A stretch of DNA of 52,826 nucleotides. It comes from Candidatus Symbiopectobacterium sp. 'North America' (lineage in GTDB: Bacteria > Pseudomonadota > Gammaproteobacteria > Enterobacterales > Enterobacteriaceae). The stretch is from the NCBI RefSeq assembly GCF_015762685.1, contig NZ_PEHF01000032.1:1-52826 (forward strand). Direction: 5' to 3'. The notes below the pieces were generated by a model. The model searched no databases. It was not told where the DNA came from and saw only the letters and a program-made list of their open reading frames with translations. The position numbers and the translations under genes are program-made. Shown here piece after piece: positions 39,802 to 49,325 of the stretch (position 1 is the first letter of the stretch; every line of letters starts with the position of its first letter).

Positions 39802-41556
39802 ATGTCTGAACTCTTTGTTAAGGAACGCTTTAGTTGGCGTTCGCTCGGATGGCTTTTGCTCTATTTTTGGTTTTTCTCCTGCGCACTCCAGCTTGTCATT
39901 GTTCTTACTGGTCATAATGGTACCACGGGATTGCGCGATTCATTACTTTACAGCTTGCTATGGCTGATCCCCGTTTTTGTTTTCCCTGCCAGAACCAAAA
40001 TCATTAGCAGCGTACTAGGTATCTTGTTATGGGCTACCTCTTTGATCGCCTTGGGCTATTACTCGATATATAAACAAGAGTTTTCACAAAGCGTTATGTT
40101 TGTGATGTTCGAGTCTAATAGCAAAGAGGCTGGTGAATATGTAAGTCAATATTTCAGTCTGAAAGTTTTGGCTATATTGCTTTTTTATACGGTGATAGTT
40201 GGGTTTCTGTGGCGTAAAGTGCAATCGGTTTACATACCGTTTAAATATAAAGTGACGGTATGCACCTTAATTGCCGTAGTGCTGTTTGGTGTTCCCCTTT
40301 ATAAAAAAATGCATAACGAGGGTGAGACACTGGAAGAGGCCAGCGGTTATCTGGCAAGCCGTATGTCCACTACCGCACCGTGGCAGTATATTGCGGGTTA
40401 TGTTGAGTACCGCCAGCAGTTGGCAAGCATGACAGAAATGCTCAAGCAGAATGCGGCATTGCCCCCGCAGGCAAACCTGAAAGATGCGGATGGTGATACG
40501 CCGCGCACGCTGGTGCTGGTGATCGGTGAGTCAACTACCAGTAGCCGTATGAGCCTGTATGGTTATGGTCGTGAGACCACGCCGCGGCTGGATGCGTTAC
40601 GCAAAAGCGATCCCAATCTGGTGGTGTTCAACGATGTCGTGACCTCACGTCCGTACGCCATTGAAATCTTGCAGCAGGCGCTGACGTTTGCCGATGAGTT
40701 GCAGCCGTATCTCTATCTGACCAAACCCTCGTTGATGAACATGATGAACATGATGAACATGATGAACATGATGAACATGATGAAACAGGCCGGATACAAA
40801 ACGTTCTGGATCACCAATCAGCAGACCATGACCAAACGAAATACGTTACTGACAGTGTTCTCTCAGCAGACAGACGAACAGTTCTATATGAACAATCAGC
40901 GCACCCAAAGCGCGCGTCAGTATGATGACGTGGTGTTCGCGCCGTTTGAAAAGGTATTGGTCGATCCCGCTGAGAAGAAATTCATTGTGGTGCATCTGCT
41001 AGGTACTCACATGAAATACAAATTTCGTTATCCGGAAGAGACAACGAAATTTGTCGGGCGAGAAGGCATTCCTGATGGCGTGATCGACAGCGATGTCGAA
41101 GTCTACAACGATTACGACAATGCTGAGCTGTACAACGATTATGTGGTCGAAACGCTGATCCGTACCTTTGAAAAAACGCAGCCGAATGGTTTCCTGCTCT
41201 ACTTCTCGGATCACGGTGAGGACGTTTACGAGACGCCGCCGCACAACGTGCTCGGGCGCGATGAATCTGCGCCGACGCGTACCATGCACACGGTGCCATT
41301 CATTCTCTGGAATTCGCCACAGTGGCAGAAAGATCATCCAATCGACTATGCCCCTTACGTAAACCGGAAATACAGCAATGCGCATTTGCTGCATACCTGG
41401 TCAAGGTTGGCAGGACTCAGCTACGATCTTCAGGAGCCGGAAAAAAGCCTGGTCAGTCCTGCGTTTCGAGAATCAAAACGTTTGATCGGCGATCCCTACG
41501 GTAAGAAGGCACTGCGTACCTTTGACAGCTTGCCGATGGCGGCTGATAGCAGGTGA
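39802..41556 (+). CDS. cptA: Phosphoethanolamine transferase CptA, probably inactive
   Basis: 584 residues, aligned end to end with E. coli CptA, which adds phosphoethanolamine to the lipopolysaccharide core. Five N-terminal membrane helices (about 15-200) lead to a periplasmic sulfatase-fold domain. Metal-site motifs VIGEST and YFSDHGE are present, but the SRPY-T-IEILQQAL segment reads SRPYAIEIL: the nucleophile Thr expected at about 286 is Ala (GCC at 40657-40659, one base from ACC). In addition five AAC-ATG-ATG units replace one after PSLM, adding 12 residues near the active-site domain. ATG at 39802 is preferred to the GTG at 39790. In E. coli this slot holds mtr. The frame is open, but activity is doubtful. 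Confidence 0.88.
   Translation: MSELFVKERFSWRSLGWLLLYFWFFSCALQLVIVLTGHNGTTGLRDSLLYSLLWLIPVFVFPARTKIISSVLGILLWATSLIALGYYSIYKQEFSQSVMFVMFESNSKEAGEYVSQYFSLKVLAILLFYTVIVGFLWRKVQSVYIPFKYKVTVCTLIAVVLFGVPLYKKMHNEGETLEEASGYLASRMSTTAPWQYIAGYVEYRQQLASMTEMLKQNAALPPQANLKDADGDTPRTLVLVIGESTTSSRMSLYGYGRETTPRLDALRKSDPNLVVFNDVVTSRPYAIEILQQALTFADELQPYLYLTKPSLMNMMNMMNMMNMMNMMKQAGYKTFWITNQQTMTKRNTLLTVFSQQTDEQFYMNNQRTQSARQYDDVVFAPFEKVLVDPAEKKFIVVHLLGTHMKYKFRYPEETTKFVGREGIPDGVIDSDVEVYNDYDNAELYNDYVVETLIRTFEKTQPNGFLLYFSDHGEDVYETPPHNVLGRDESAPTRTMHTVPFILWNSPQWQKDHPIDYAPYVNRKYSNAHLLHTWSRLAGLSYDLQEPEKSLVSPAFRESKRLIGDPYGKKALRTFDSLPMAADSR
40738..40782 (+). repeat. Five perfect 9-bp repeats in cptA
   Basis: AACATGATG five times without error, encoding Asn-Met-Met units. 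E. coli CptA has one such unit here. Length changes of this array stay in frame. Confidence 0.95.
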
Positions 41557-41580
41557 TGTCACTTGCCATTCCCCCTGGGT

Positions 41581-41664
41581 CGTCATTCCCGCGTACGCGG
41601 GAATCTCTGATAGGCTAAACGCTTTCCTTCTGTTAGAGATCCCCGGCTTACGCCGGGGATGACA
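41581..41664. repeat. REP-like palindrome pair
   Basis: TCATTCCCGCG-TA-CGCGGGAATCT (from 41583) and AGATCCCCGGCTTACGCCGGGGATGACA (41636-41663) face each other across about 30 bases. This is the BIME type of arrangement. It lies between cptA and the convergent yhbW. A related pair is at 48241. Confidence 0.8.
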
Positions 41665-41691
41665 CGCTCATTGTCGCTTGCTCTTCCGTAA

Positions 41692-42723
41692 CTAGTCAAA
41701 AAGTGACTGACGTATCTGGATGATCCGCTCGAAAGAGTCTTTTCGTGCTTGATGATCAAAGATCTGCCCATTGATCATGATCTCGTCTGCTTTAGTCTCT
41801 CGCAGCAAGCTGCGCAAGCCATGCTGCACTTTACTGTTGTCACCCACGATCGCTAAACGCAGCGCTTGATCCACACCAAACTGTTCGGCTGGAGACCAGA
41901 GCGAATCCATATCTTGCACCGGCTCAGGCAGCGGCCCAGGTTGCCCACGGCGCAAATTCAGGGACTGCTGTTGTACTGAGGTGAACAAGAAATGCGCATC
42001 GCGTTCACTTTCTGCCGCAATCACGTTCACGCACACCGTGGCATAGGGCTTGTTCAGCGTGCTGGAGGATTTGAATTTCTCCCGGTATAGCGCCATCGCC
42101 TGAAGCAACATATCCGGGGCGAAATGTGCGGCGAAGGCAAACGGTAACCCCAATGCTGCCGCTAATTGCGCGCTGTAGAGGCTGGAACCCAACAGCCAGA
42201 GGGGCACCTGCAAGCCTTGACCCGGCACGGCGCGCACCGCCTGGTCTGGTTGAGCATCAGCAAAATAGCGTTATAATTCTTGTACATCGCGGGGGAAATC
42301 GTCGATTTCCGCATTCTGGTGGCGACGCAGGGCCATCATGGTGCGCTGATCGGTGCCCGGCGAGCGTCCCAAGCCTAAATCGATGCGTCCGGGGTAGAGT
42401 GATTCCAGCGTACCGAATTGCTCGGCGATCACCAACGGGGAGTGGTTTGGCAGCATGACGCCACCGGATCCTAGCCGGATGCGCGCTGTGCCGGAAGCAA
42501 GATAACCGATCAGTACCGAGGTTACGGCGCTGGCGATACCGGTCATGTTGTGGTGTTCGGCTAGCCAATAACGGTGGTAGCCCCATTTTTCCGCGTGCTG
42601 CGCCAGATCGAGCGAGTGATGAAAGGCATCTCTGGGCGTCGTCCCCTGTGGGATCGGCGCTAAATCCAAAACGGAAAACGGGATATCGTGAGAAAACAGT
42701 GTTGTTTGGGTATCGGTTGACAT
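41692..42723 (-). pseudogene. yhbW: yhbW, luciferase-like monooxygenase with in-frame ochre
   Basis: About 343 codons matching E. coli YhbW, an FMN-dependent bacterial-luciferase-family protein of unknown substrate. The family signatures [33 protein letters not shown] and [11 protein letters not shown] are present. TAA at 42271-42273 interrupts the gene after VQEL; the same frame then continues RYFADAQPDQAVRAVPG to the normal end at 41692. One substitution would reopen it. An internal GTG at 42237 could start only the C-terminal half of the barrel. In E. coli yhbW lies next to ubiV (yhbV) as here. Confidence 0.87.
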
Positions 42724-42812
42724 TGCGGCAGGCTCACTGTGTTTTTTTCACAGTATTGCGCACGTCCGAATTTTTTTATATTCAAAACGGGCGGATCGCC
42801 GCCCGACGCCTG

Positions 42813-43643
42813 TCAGGACAAAAATTCCAGACCGGCGACGCGTCGCCAGTAGCCGTTACAATTGGCATCTTGCATCAGGGGCAGCGTATCCAGCGACTGC
42901 GGCGACAAGCGAACGATATCCACCAGACCTTGCATGGACGCCAGTTCGTTGCCGAGGTTATAGCAATAGCCGCTCTGCGTCTGGATACCGTTGAGCACAA
43001 ACACCTGCTGGTTTTCCTGCGACAGCATGGCGCGCCCCTGCGGGGACTTGATGCAGTAGGTTTCACACTCATCCTTGGCGCGGTTTTCTGAGCGAGCGGT
43101 GAAACAGCGTGCTGAATAAGACAACGGCAAGTGCCCGTAACTCAGCACTTCCACCTCGAACTGATAGCGAAAACCAAGCTCATCGCATTGGTCGAGCAGG
43201 TCGCTCAGCCAGTCGCGGGAAAGCTCTACCGGCATGCACCAGCGCATCATCCCTTGCTTATGCAACAGACGCAGCGTGTGGGCGTTGTAGCAGTTGAGCG
43301 CATGGCCCGCGACAAACGGTAAATGCCGGTCTGCGGCCATGTTCACCGCGCCGAGATCGTTGGCTTCCAGCAGGAACTCTCCGTTCTCCACATAGCGTTT
43401 CAATTCGCTGAGTTCTGAGGGAGCCTGAATTAACGCCAACGTAGACAATACAATTTGCTTGCCGCTGGCGGCGAGTTGTTTCGCCAGATCGAGCCAGTCG
43501 CCCACTTTGATGGCGCGCCGCTTGCTGCACACCGTTTCACCTAAATAGATAATATCGGCGCTGTTCTGGCTGGCTGCCTGATAAAAGGCTTCTACATCCG
43601 TTTTTTGCCAATAGTAGAGGATGGTACCTAACGCATATTTCAT
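42813..43643 (-). CDS. ubiV: UbiV, O2-independent ubiquinone hydroxylation protein (internal deletion)
   Basis: 276 residues of the peptidase-U32-like family. UbiV and UbiU form an Fe-S heterodimer that hydroxylates ubiquinone precursors without oxygen, with UbiT as lipid-binding partner. Fe-S cysteines appear kept: VCSKRR near 39, ARCF near 180, and DECETYC. Compared with E. coli the stretch between RLSPQ and CNGYWRR is about 16 residues shorter, so an in-frame deletion is likely; the effect is unknown. The start ATG at 43643 (MKYALGTIL) has GAGAAGA upstream. It follows ubiU by 25 bases in the same operon, and ubiU is broken. Confidence 0.88.
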   Translation of the reverse strand: MKYALGTILYYWQKTDVEAFYQAASQNSADIIYLGETVCSKRRAIKVGDWLDLAKQLAASGKQIVLSTLALIQAPSELSELKRYVENGEFLLEANDLGAVNMAADRHLPFVAGHALNCYNAHTLRLLHKQGMMRWCMPVELSRDWLSDLLDQCDELGFRYQFEVEVLSYGHLPLSYSARCFTARSENRAKDECETYCIKSPQGRAMLSQENQQVFVLNGIQTQSGYCYNLGNELASMQGLVDIVRLSPQSLDTLPLMQDANCNGYWRRVAGLEFLS

Positions 43644-43668
43644 ACTGTTCTCTTCTCTCACCTGCCGC

Positions 43669-44664
43669 TTATTGCCATTTTCGGTGGTACGCACCCAGCG
43701 TGGTTTGCGTGCCTTCCGCCACTGCCCCGAGCGCTGACATCTACTCTGCACTCGGGGTGAAGGTGCCGGGAGACGCGATGCAACGGTCAATGGCTTGTCG
43801 CCAGACGCGGGTGATTTGGCTGACATAGGCTGGGCTGCGCTGAGGTCCTTCGATTTTTACCGAGGCAATGTTGGCTGCCATCAGTTCCGGCAGTAACTCC
43901 AGCGTGTTCAGGCTGGTTGGCTCTTCCAGTGCGTGATAACGCTTGCCTCCCACCAGATAGCGACCTTTGCACAGCGTGGCATAACCGGCATTTTCATCGT
44001 CCTGATATCTGTCGATCAGGACATTATTCAAGCGTGATTCCATCCCTTTTTCGGTTTGCTGCCAGCGCACAAAACGAGCCGGCGAACAAGCACCTACGGT
44101 ATTGGGGGGATTCCCCCGTCAGGTAGGATGAGAGGTAACCGCGACCTTCAGCCATGATGCACAGGCTGCCGAACGCGAACACTTCCAGCGGCACCGGGCT
44201 GGTACGCGCCAATTGTTTAACCTGATGGATCGACAACACGCGAGGCAGTACGATACGGTGAACCGCAAAATGGCGCTGATAAAAACGAATTGCCTCTTCG
44301 TTAGTGGCAGATGCTTGTACAGAGACGTGCCGTTCAATATGCGGATAGCGCTCTGCGGCATACTAAAGCATGGCAAGTCAGCCAGGATCAGCGCATCGGC
44401 ACCCATATTGGCCGCCATATCAACAACGCGCTCCCAGCGTTGATAGCCGTTTGGGTGAGCAAACGTATTGATGGCGATATGCAATTTGCGCTGATGGCGA
44501 TGCACATAGTCGCTCGCCTCCTGCAACTTCTTGTCCGTGAAGTTCAACCCGGCGAAGTGGCGTGCGTTGGTATCGTCTTTTAGCCTGATATAAACAGCGT
44601 CGGCACCGTTATCAATTGCCGCTTTCAGTGCGGGCAGGTTCCCTGCGGGGCACAGTAATTCCAT
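43669..44664 (-). pseudogene. ubiU: ubiU, multiply disrupted U32-family protein
   Basis: About 331 codons matching E. coli UbiU (YhbU) from MELLCPAGNLPALKAA to GAYHRKWQ, but spread over frames. Lesions in order: a one-base indel near 44370-44378 after LILADL; a TAG at 44363-44365 where E. coli has Glu; an extra base in the C6 run (G6 on plus, 44104-44109); and a TAG at 43741-43743 where E. coli has Trp. At least two of these are plain nonsense codons, so sequencing error alone is unlikely. In addition Cys in the ILSxMAEGRC segment reads Gly (MAEGRGYLSS). UbiU is required for O2-independent ubiquinone synthesis, so that pathway is presumably lost. Confidence 0.88.
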
Positions 44665-45044
44665 ACGGGTTTCCTCATTCATCAGGCAGCCTGATGTCAT
44701 GTCAGGGCTGATGTAGGGCGGGGGCATGCGGAAAATGGGTATAACAATCGATTATCAACGCATGACCCTTCTTTAACGTTAGGGAATCTTAATTAACCCG
44801 CTGGTGCAGGACTTTGATTTAGGCCAGCTTATCGTGTAATGAATAGGGATTGCTTGCATGCATTACCGAGATTTCCGTGCATAATAATGAAATTATTGAC
44901 CCGGAATCGCGTCTGCTTTACTGGGCTGTGGCAAAATAGCGTGATGAGAAAAGCAGCACATGCGGTGCGCATGGCCTGAGCGGACCCTGCGTTTAGCGGG
45001 TGAGAGGCTTGGATTGAACGGTTTGCTTTATAAGGGGTACATCA
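44665..45044. other. Divergent regulatory region ubiUV / ubiT
   Basis: 380 bases between the divergent ubiU and ubiT genes, no gene seen. In E. coli this region is under oxygen control by Fnr; I find only a half-match (ATCAA at about 44754) and no full TTGAT-N4-ATCAA. Confidence 0.4.
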
Positions 45045-45569
45045 GTGTTGGAAAAACTACGGGCACAGATTGTGCGTCAAGGTCCGGGCTTGTTAGGTAA
45101 ATCTCTGAAGTTAAACCCATTTTCCTTACAGCGGAAAGTGTTGAAACGGGTGCTGAGCTGGCAGTTTCAGCAGGCTCTGGATGAAGATGAGCTGTCATTT
45201 CTGACAGAACGCTGGCTGAAAGTGGAAGTCCGTGATGTCGGGCTGACCTGGTTTGTGACATTGCGAGATGAGCGCCTGGTGGTGAGCCAGCATGAAGTGG
45301 AAGACGTCAGCTTCAGTGCCGAAGCCAACGATCTGGTACTGATCGCCGCACGCCGTGAAGATCCCGATACGCTGTTTTTCCAGCGTCGTTTGCGCATTGA
45401 AGGTGACACCGAACTGGGTCTGTATGTTAAAAACCTGATGGATTCTATCGATCTAGATGCCATGCCAACGCCTTTGCGTATTGGCCTGCTGCGTTTGGCC
45501 GATTTCGTTGAGGCGGAATTACATGAGGGTGCGATGCACGCTGACGATCGCGCGGCCACCACATGTTAG
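45045..45569 (+). CDS. ubiT: UbiT, SCP2-domain accessory factor of anaerobic ubiquinone synthesis
   Basis: 174 residues, full length, with the SCP2 lipid-binding fold (formerly YhbT). GTG start at 45045 with AAGGGG nine bases upstream. UbiT binds ubiquinone precursors for UbiUV. It remains intact although ubiU is ruined. Its last seven bases overlap the yhbS start, so the two are co-translated, which may explain its retention. Confidence 0.93.
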   Translation: MLEKLRAQIVRQGPGLLGKSLKLNPFSLQRKVLKRVLSWQFQQALDEDELSFLTERWLKVEVRDVGLTWFVTLRDERLVVSQHEVEDVSFSAEANDLVLIAARREDPDTLFFQRRLRIEGDTELGLYVKNLMDSIDLDAMPTPLRIGLLRLADFVEAELHEGAMHADDRAATTC

Positions 45570-46072
45570 TACGGGTGGAAATTCCGGTAGATGCAGCGGG
45601 TATTGATGCGCTGCTGCGTCGTGCGTTTCCCACCTCGGCAGAGGCTGAACTGGTTCATCAACTACGGGAAGACGGGCTGTTAACGCTTGGCGTTGTCGCG
45701 ACGGATGACGAAGGCGTGGTGATGGGATACGTCGCTTTTAGCCCGGTGACCATCGCAGAGGAAGATCGGCAGTGGGTCGCTTTGGGGCCGCTGGCGGCAG
45801 ATGAAACGCTGCGCCGCCAAGGATGGGGTGAAAAGCTGGTTTACGAAGGGCTGGATGCGCTAAACGAGTTTGGCTACACCGCCGTGGTGGTGCTCGGTTC
45901 TCCCGCCTATTATGCTCGCTTTGGTTTTGTGCCTGCCCGGGAGCAGCAGTTACGCTGCCGCTGGCCTGATAGTGATGATGCTTTCCAGATGTACCCGCTT
46001 TCCGATAACCATTTTGAAGGCGTGAGTGGCATCGTGGATTATTCTGCACCCTTCCAACGTTTTCTCCCCTGA
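45563..46072 (+). CDS. yhbS: GNAT-family N-acetyltransferase YhbS
   Basis: 169 residues matching E. coli YhbS. GNAT fold with the acetyl-CoA loop region LRRQGWGEKLV (about 86-96) and the signature YARFGFVPA. Substrate unknown. Start ATG at 45563 inside the end of ubiT. Convergent with yhbQ, with only five bases between the stops. Confidence 0.93.
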   Translation: MLVRVEIPVDAAGIDALLRRAFPTSAEAELVHQLREDGLLTLGVVATDDEGVVMGYVAFSPVTIAEEDRQWVALGPLAADETLRRQGWGEKLVYEGLDALNEFGYTAVVVLGSPAYYARFGFVPAREQQLRCRWPDSDDAFQMYPLSDNHFEGVSGIVDYSAPFQRFLP

Positions 46073-46077
46073 GCGCT

Positions 46078-46380
46078 TCAGGGAACATCAGTACGTATAT
46101 AATCAGAGAGCGTCGTAGGCTGGTTGCGTACCAGCCTCTCTTTTTGCTGTTTGCTCAGTTGCTTCAGGCGGTATTCCAGCCGTAACGCCGTGGTGTGATC
46201 CCCCACTTCACAGTGATAGACCAGCGTCAGTTCGCCTTTTCCTCGCAGTGCCTTTGCGCCTTTTCCATCCTGGTGCTGTGCCACTCTGCGCGCCACATCG
46301 CGCGTGATGCCAGTATAAAGTGCGCCGTTAGCGGTGCGCAGCATATAGAGTTGCCATTGGGAGCATGAGGCGTCTGTCAT
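46078..46380 (-). CDS. yhbQ: GIY-YIG endonuclease-fold protein YhbQ
   Basis: 100 residues. GIY-YIG family fold: LYMLRT...LYTGIT at about 11-22, the catalytic-type Arg of DVARRVAQH, and [18 protein letters not shown]. coli YhbQ has the same length and position. Reported homologues act on nicked or damaged DNA. ATG at 46380 (MTDASC) is chosen; the open frame extends 57 codons further upstream without family similarity. Confidence 0.93.
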   Translation of the reverse strand: MTDASCSQWQLYMLRTANGALYTGITRDVARRVAQHQDGKGAKALRGKGELTLVYHCEVGDHTTALRLEYRLKQLSKQQKERLVRNQPTTLSDYIRTDVP

Positions 46381-46669
46381 GGTTAAGGGGGCGTCTTTAT
46401 CAGTCACGATAATGGCAGTGTAGCCTGAAGCACCGAACTCAAAAACATTATTTTTAATATGGTTTTTATGTAACGATAACTTTACTTGCATTGATAATAT
46501 AACGCTATGCACTTCCTTTTTAGTATGAATAGCCCCCTTTTTAAAGGGCATAAGAGGTAAATATATCTCATAGTGTCGTTCATTGTTTTTTTAATTTTTT
46601 TTGAGACGCTATGAATACTTTAATCCAGTGATCGATATGCTGGTGAATCTTCTATCCAGGGATTTTTAT

Positions 46670-48180
46670 ATGAGCATTAAATTAAAATTGATTTCAGTCA
46701 TGACGTTGATGGCATTACTACTGGGTGTCGTCACGATAATAGGACTGTCGGGTATTAAGTCGATGAAAACCCTGTATAACGACAGGTTGGTTGCATTGGG
46801 GTATCTGGCTAACGTCACTCGCCAGACGGACAGCGTGATGTTTGAAATCGCCAGCGTTGATCTGGCTCAGCCAGATAACGTTAGCAATGCACTCAATCAG
46901 ATTGAGAATGTACTTAAAACCTATAACCAACAATGGACGCTATACAGTAATACCTATCTGACGGGCGAAGAGAAAACGCTGTTTGAAAAATATGCAGCGT
47001 TACGTGAAACCTATCATCAGAACGTTATTATTCCTGCTATCAATGCCATAAAGAACCATGACAAATATACGCTGGAAGATATTATTAATCATTCGCTAAA
47101 AAAAGAGTATTTGCCGTTACAACAGGTTATCGACCAGTTTATTAAGCTTCAGTCTGACGTCGGCAGTGCACTATATTCTGAATCATCAAAATGATTTTAG
47201 CCAGATATTATCAATAGTTGTGATTATATTTTTGGCCGGTGTCTTGATTGTGGCGCTTTCCGGCTGGCGATTGATTATGTTGATTGCCGTTTCCATCAAA
47301 CATGCGGTGGAATTGGCGAGGAGCGGGTGGCGATCTTACACATCAGGTCGAGATCACGTCGCGTGATGAAATGGGGCAGCTTCAGACGGCATTACAAGAG
47401 ATGATGCTGAACCTGACCGGCATCGTTAAACGCGTTCACCGCAATGCCGATATCATTGCCATGGCATCCGGCCAGATCAGTAGCGGTAATATTGACCTCT
47501 CATCTCGCACCGAGCAACAGGCCAGTTCTTTGGAAGAGACTGCTGCCTCAATGGAGCAAATCACATCGTCGGTGACGCTGAATGCGACCAATACCGCACA
47601 TGCTAGCCAACTGGCGGTTTCTGCCTCTCAGCAGGCCGTCAAGGGAGGGGACATGATGGTGGAGGTGACTGCCGCGATGGAGCTGATGCTGACATCATCA
47701 CAGAAAATTACCAACATCATTAACGTGATTGAAGGCATCTCGTTTCAAACTAATATCCTGGCACTTAACGCTGAGGTAGAGGCAGCGAGAGCGGGTGAAC
47801 AAGGGCGCGGTTTTGCCGTGGTGGCCGGAGAGGTGCGCTCGCTGGCACAGCGCAGCACCAGTGCGGCTAAAGAGATTAATGAGCTCATCAACGCCTCGGT
47901 TGAACAAGTAAGCCAAGGCCGCCATGTCGTTAGGAATGCAGGTAATGCCATTCAAGAAGTGGTGGCGGAGATTAAGCAGGTAGCCTCACTGGTGACCGAA
48001 ATTTCTACCGCCAGCCATGAACAAAGTTTAGGGATTGGGCAAATTAATACGGCGATTTCACAAATGGAGACAGTCACACAGCAGAATGCGGCGTTGGTGA
48101 ATGAATCCGCCGCCGCAGCCAGTTCGCTGGCCGAGCGTGCAGAAGAGCTCAGCATGGCTGTCGGTGCATTCCGTATCTAA
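46670..48180 (+). pseudogene. Methyl-accepting chemotaxis protein, frameshifted twice
   Basis: About 503 codons. N-terminal membrane helix (about 8-28), a four-helix-bundle type periplasmic ligand domain (about 35-165), second helix (about 178-200), HAMP, and a cytoplasmic signalling domain with the conserved tip ISFQTNILALNAEVEAARAG and GEVRSLAQRS. The first frameshift is at 47184-47194 before the second membrane helix; the second is near 47316-47328 at the start of HAMP. Both frames rejoin cleanly. The ligand is unknown. No other chemotaxis genes are near. It sits directly upstream of deoCABD in the same direction, so a nucleoside or deoxyribose signal is conceivable but unproven. Confidence 0.85.
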
Positions 48181-48240
48181 CGTCTCGCAAGCTGTTATTC
48201 TGCGTAAAACACAGAGTGATGACAAAGTCACTTTACCCCT

Positions 48241-48323
48241 CGTCATCCTCGGCGAAAGCCGAGGAACTCTGTAAGAATAAACGTGTTTCCTCTGCAAAAG
48301 ACTCCCTCCTTCGCGGGAATGAC
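48241..48323. repeat. REP-like palindrome pair
   Basis: TCATCCTCGGCGAAAGCCGAGGAACTCT (from 48243) and GACTCCCTCCTTCGCGGGAATGACG (48299-48323) in opposite orientation, related to the pair at 41581 but more degenerate. Confidence 0.65.
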
Positions 48324-48327
48324 GGTG

Positions 48328-48510
48328 GGTGTAGGGCTATTTGTCACCAACCGCAAACACGTCGCGATTTCTCCTCTCGTCTTATACTTATAGAGCCGTA
48401 GTGGAAGAGTGGCTCTCACCGCATTAATGTTGTTTAAATTACATTAAACTTGTTTTTTGTTATTATTCTCACAATAAAGCGTGAAAAACCATAACATACA
48501 GGATATTGCT
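48328..48510 (+). other. AT-rich upstream region of deoC
   Basis: Contains an AGAGCC/GGCTCT stem (48392-48416) and a strongly AT-rich stretch 48425-48480 that should hold the deo promoter. No DeoR-type 16-bp palindrome is visible. A TCACA half-site near 48470 could be part of a CRP or CytR region. Confidence 0.4.
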
Positions 48511-49290
48511 ATGACTGACTTAATTGCTGTAGCGCAACGTGCGCTGGGGCTAATGGATTTGACCACCCTGAACGACGATGACACACCAGCGCGGGTGATC
48601 GCACTCTGTCAGCAGGCGCGCAGCGCGGCAGGAAACACGGCCGCCATCTGTATTTATCCCCGTTTTATCCCCCTGGCGCGTAAAACGCTGCGTGAGCAGG
48701 GCACTCCAGAGATCCGCATTGCGACTGTGACCAACTTCCCTGAAGGCGCTGACGATATTGATATCACCTGCGCGGAAACCCTGGCGGCGATAGCCTATGG
48801 TGCTGATGAAGTGGACGTGGTGTTTCCCTATCGTGCATTAATGGCTGGGGACACGGAAACCGGCCATACGCTGGTGGCCGCCTGCCACAAGCTGTGTCAG
48901 AAGGCTGGCGTGGTGCTGAAAGTGATTATTGAAAGCGGCGAGTTGAAAACCGATGCCTTGATTCGTCAGGCAAGTGAAATAGCCATCGACGCCGGCGCCG
49001 ATTTTATTAAAACCTCCACGGGGAAAGTGGCGGTTAACGCAACGCCGCACAGCGCTGAAATCATGCTGCAAACACTCCGTGATAAAAACGTCGGCGATCG
49101 CGTGGGCTTCAAAGCCGCAGGCGGTGTGCGCACCGCACAGGATGCGGCGATTTACTTGAAACTGGCTGATGACATCATGGGTGAAGGTTGGGCCGACGCC
49201 CGCCACTTCCGCTTTGGCGCATCCGGTCTGTTAGGCGATCTCCTTACCACGTTGGGGCAGAAGGGCGCTCCCTCGTCGTCGGGCTACTGA
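48511..49290 (+). CDS. deoC: Deoxyribose-phosphate aldolase DeoC
   Basis: 259 residues. Class I aldolase splitting 2-deoxyribose 5-phosphate into acetaldehyde and glyceraldehyde 3-phosphate. Schiff-base Lys in FIKTSTGK (about 167), proton-relay Lys in GFKAAGGVR (about 201) and Asp in ADEVDVV (about 102). ATG at 48511 with CAGGA upstream; the GTG at 48481 is in frame but not conserved. First gene of deoCABD. Confidence 0.97.
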   Translation: MTDLIAVAQRALGLMDLTTLNDDDTPARVIALCQQARSAAGNTAAICIYPRFIPLARKTLREQGTPEIRIATVTNFPEGADDIDITCAETLAAIAYGADEVDVVFPYRALMAGDTETGHTLVAACHKLCQKAGVVLKVIIESGELKTDALIRQASEIAIDAGADFIKTSTGKVAVNATPHSAEIMLQTLRDKNVGDRVGFKAAGGVRTAQDAAIYLKLADDIMGEGWADARHFRFGASGLLGDLLTTLGQKGAPSSSGY

Positions 49291-49325
49291 TTGCGTGGTG
49301 CATTACGGCAGTTTGATCGGGAGGC

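Noticed and set aside
40738..40782. CRISPR-like or regulatory direct repeats
   Set aside because: A 9-bp unit without spacers inside a coding frame is a coding microsatellite. No CRISPR array was seen anywhere in the window.
44745..44770. Possible Fnr site between ubiU and ubiT
   Set aside because: Only the ATCAA half is present; the partner half does not match TTGAT.
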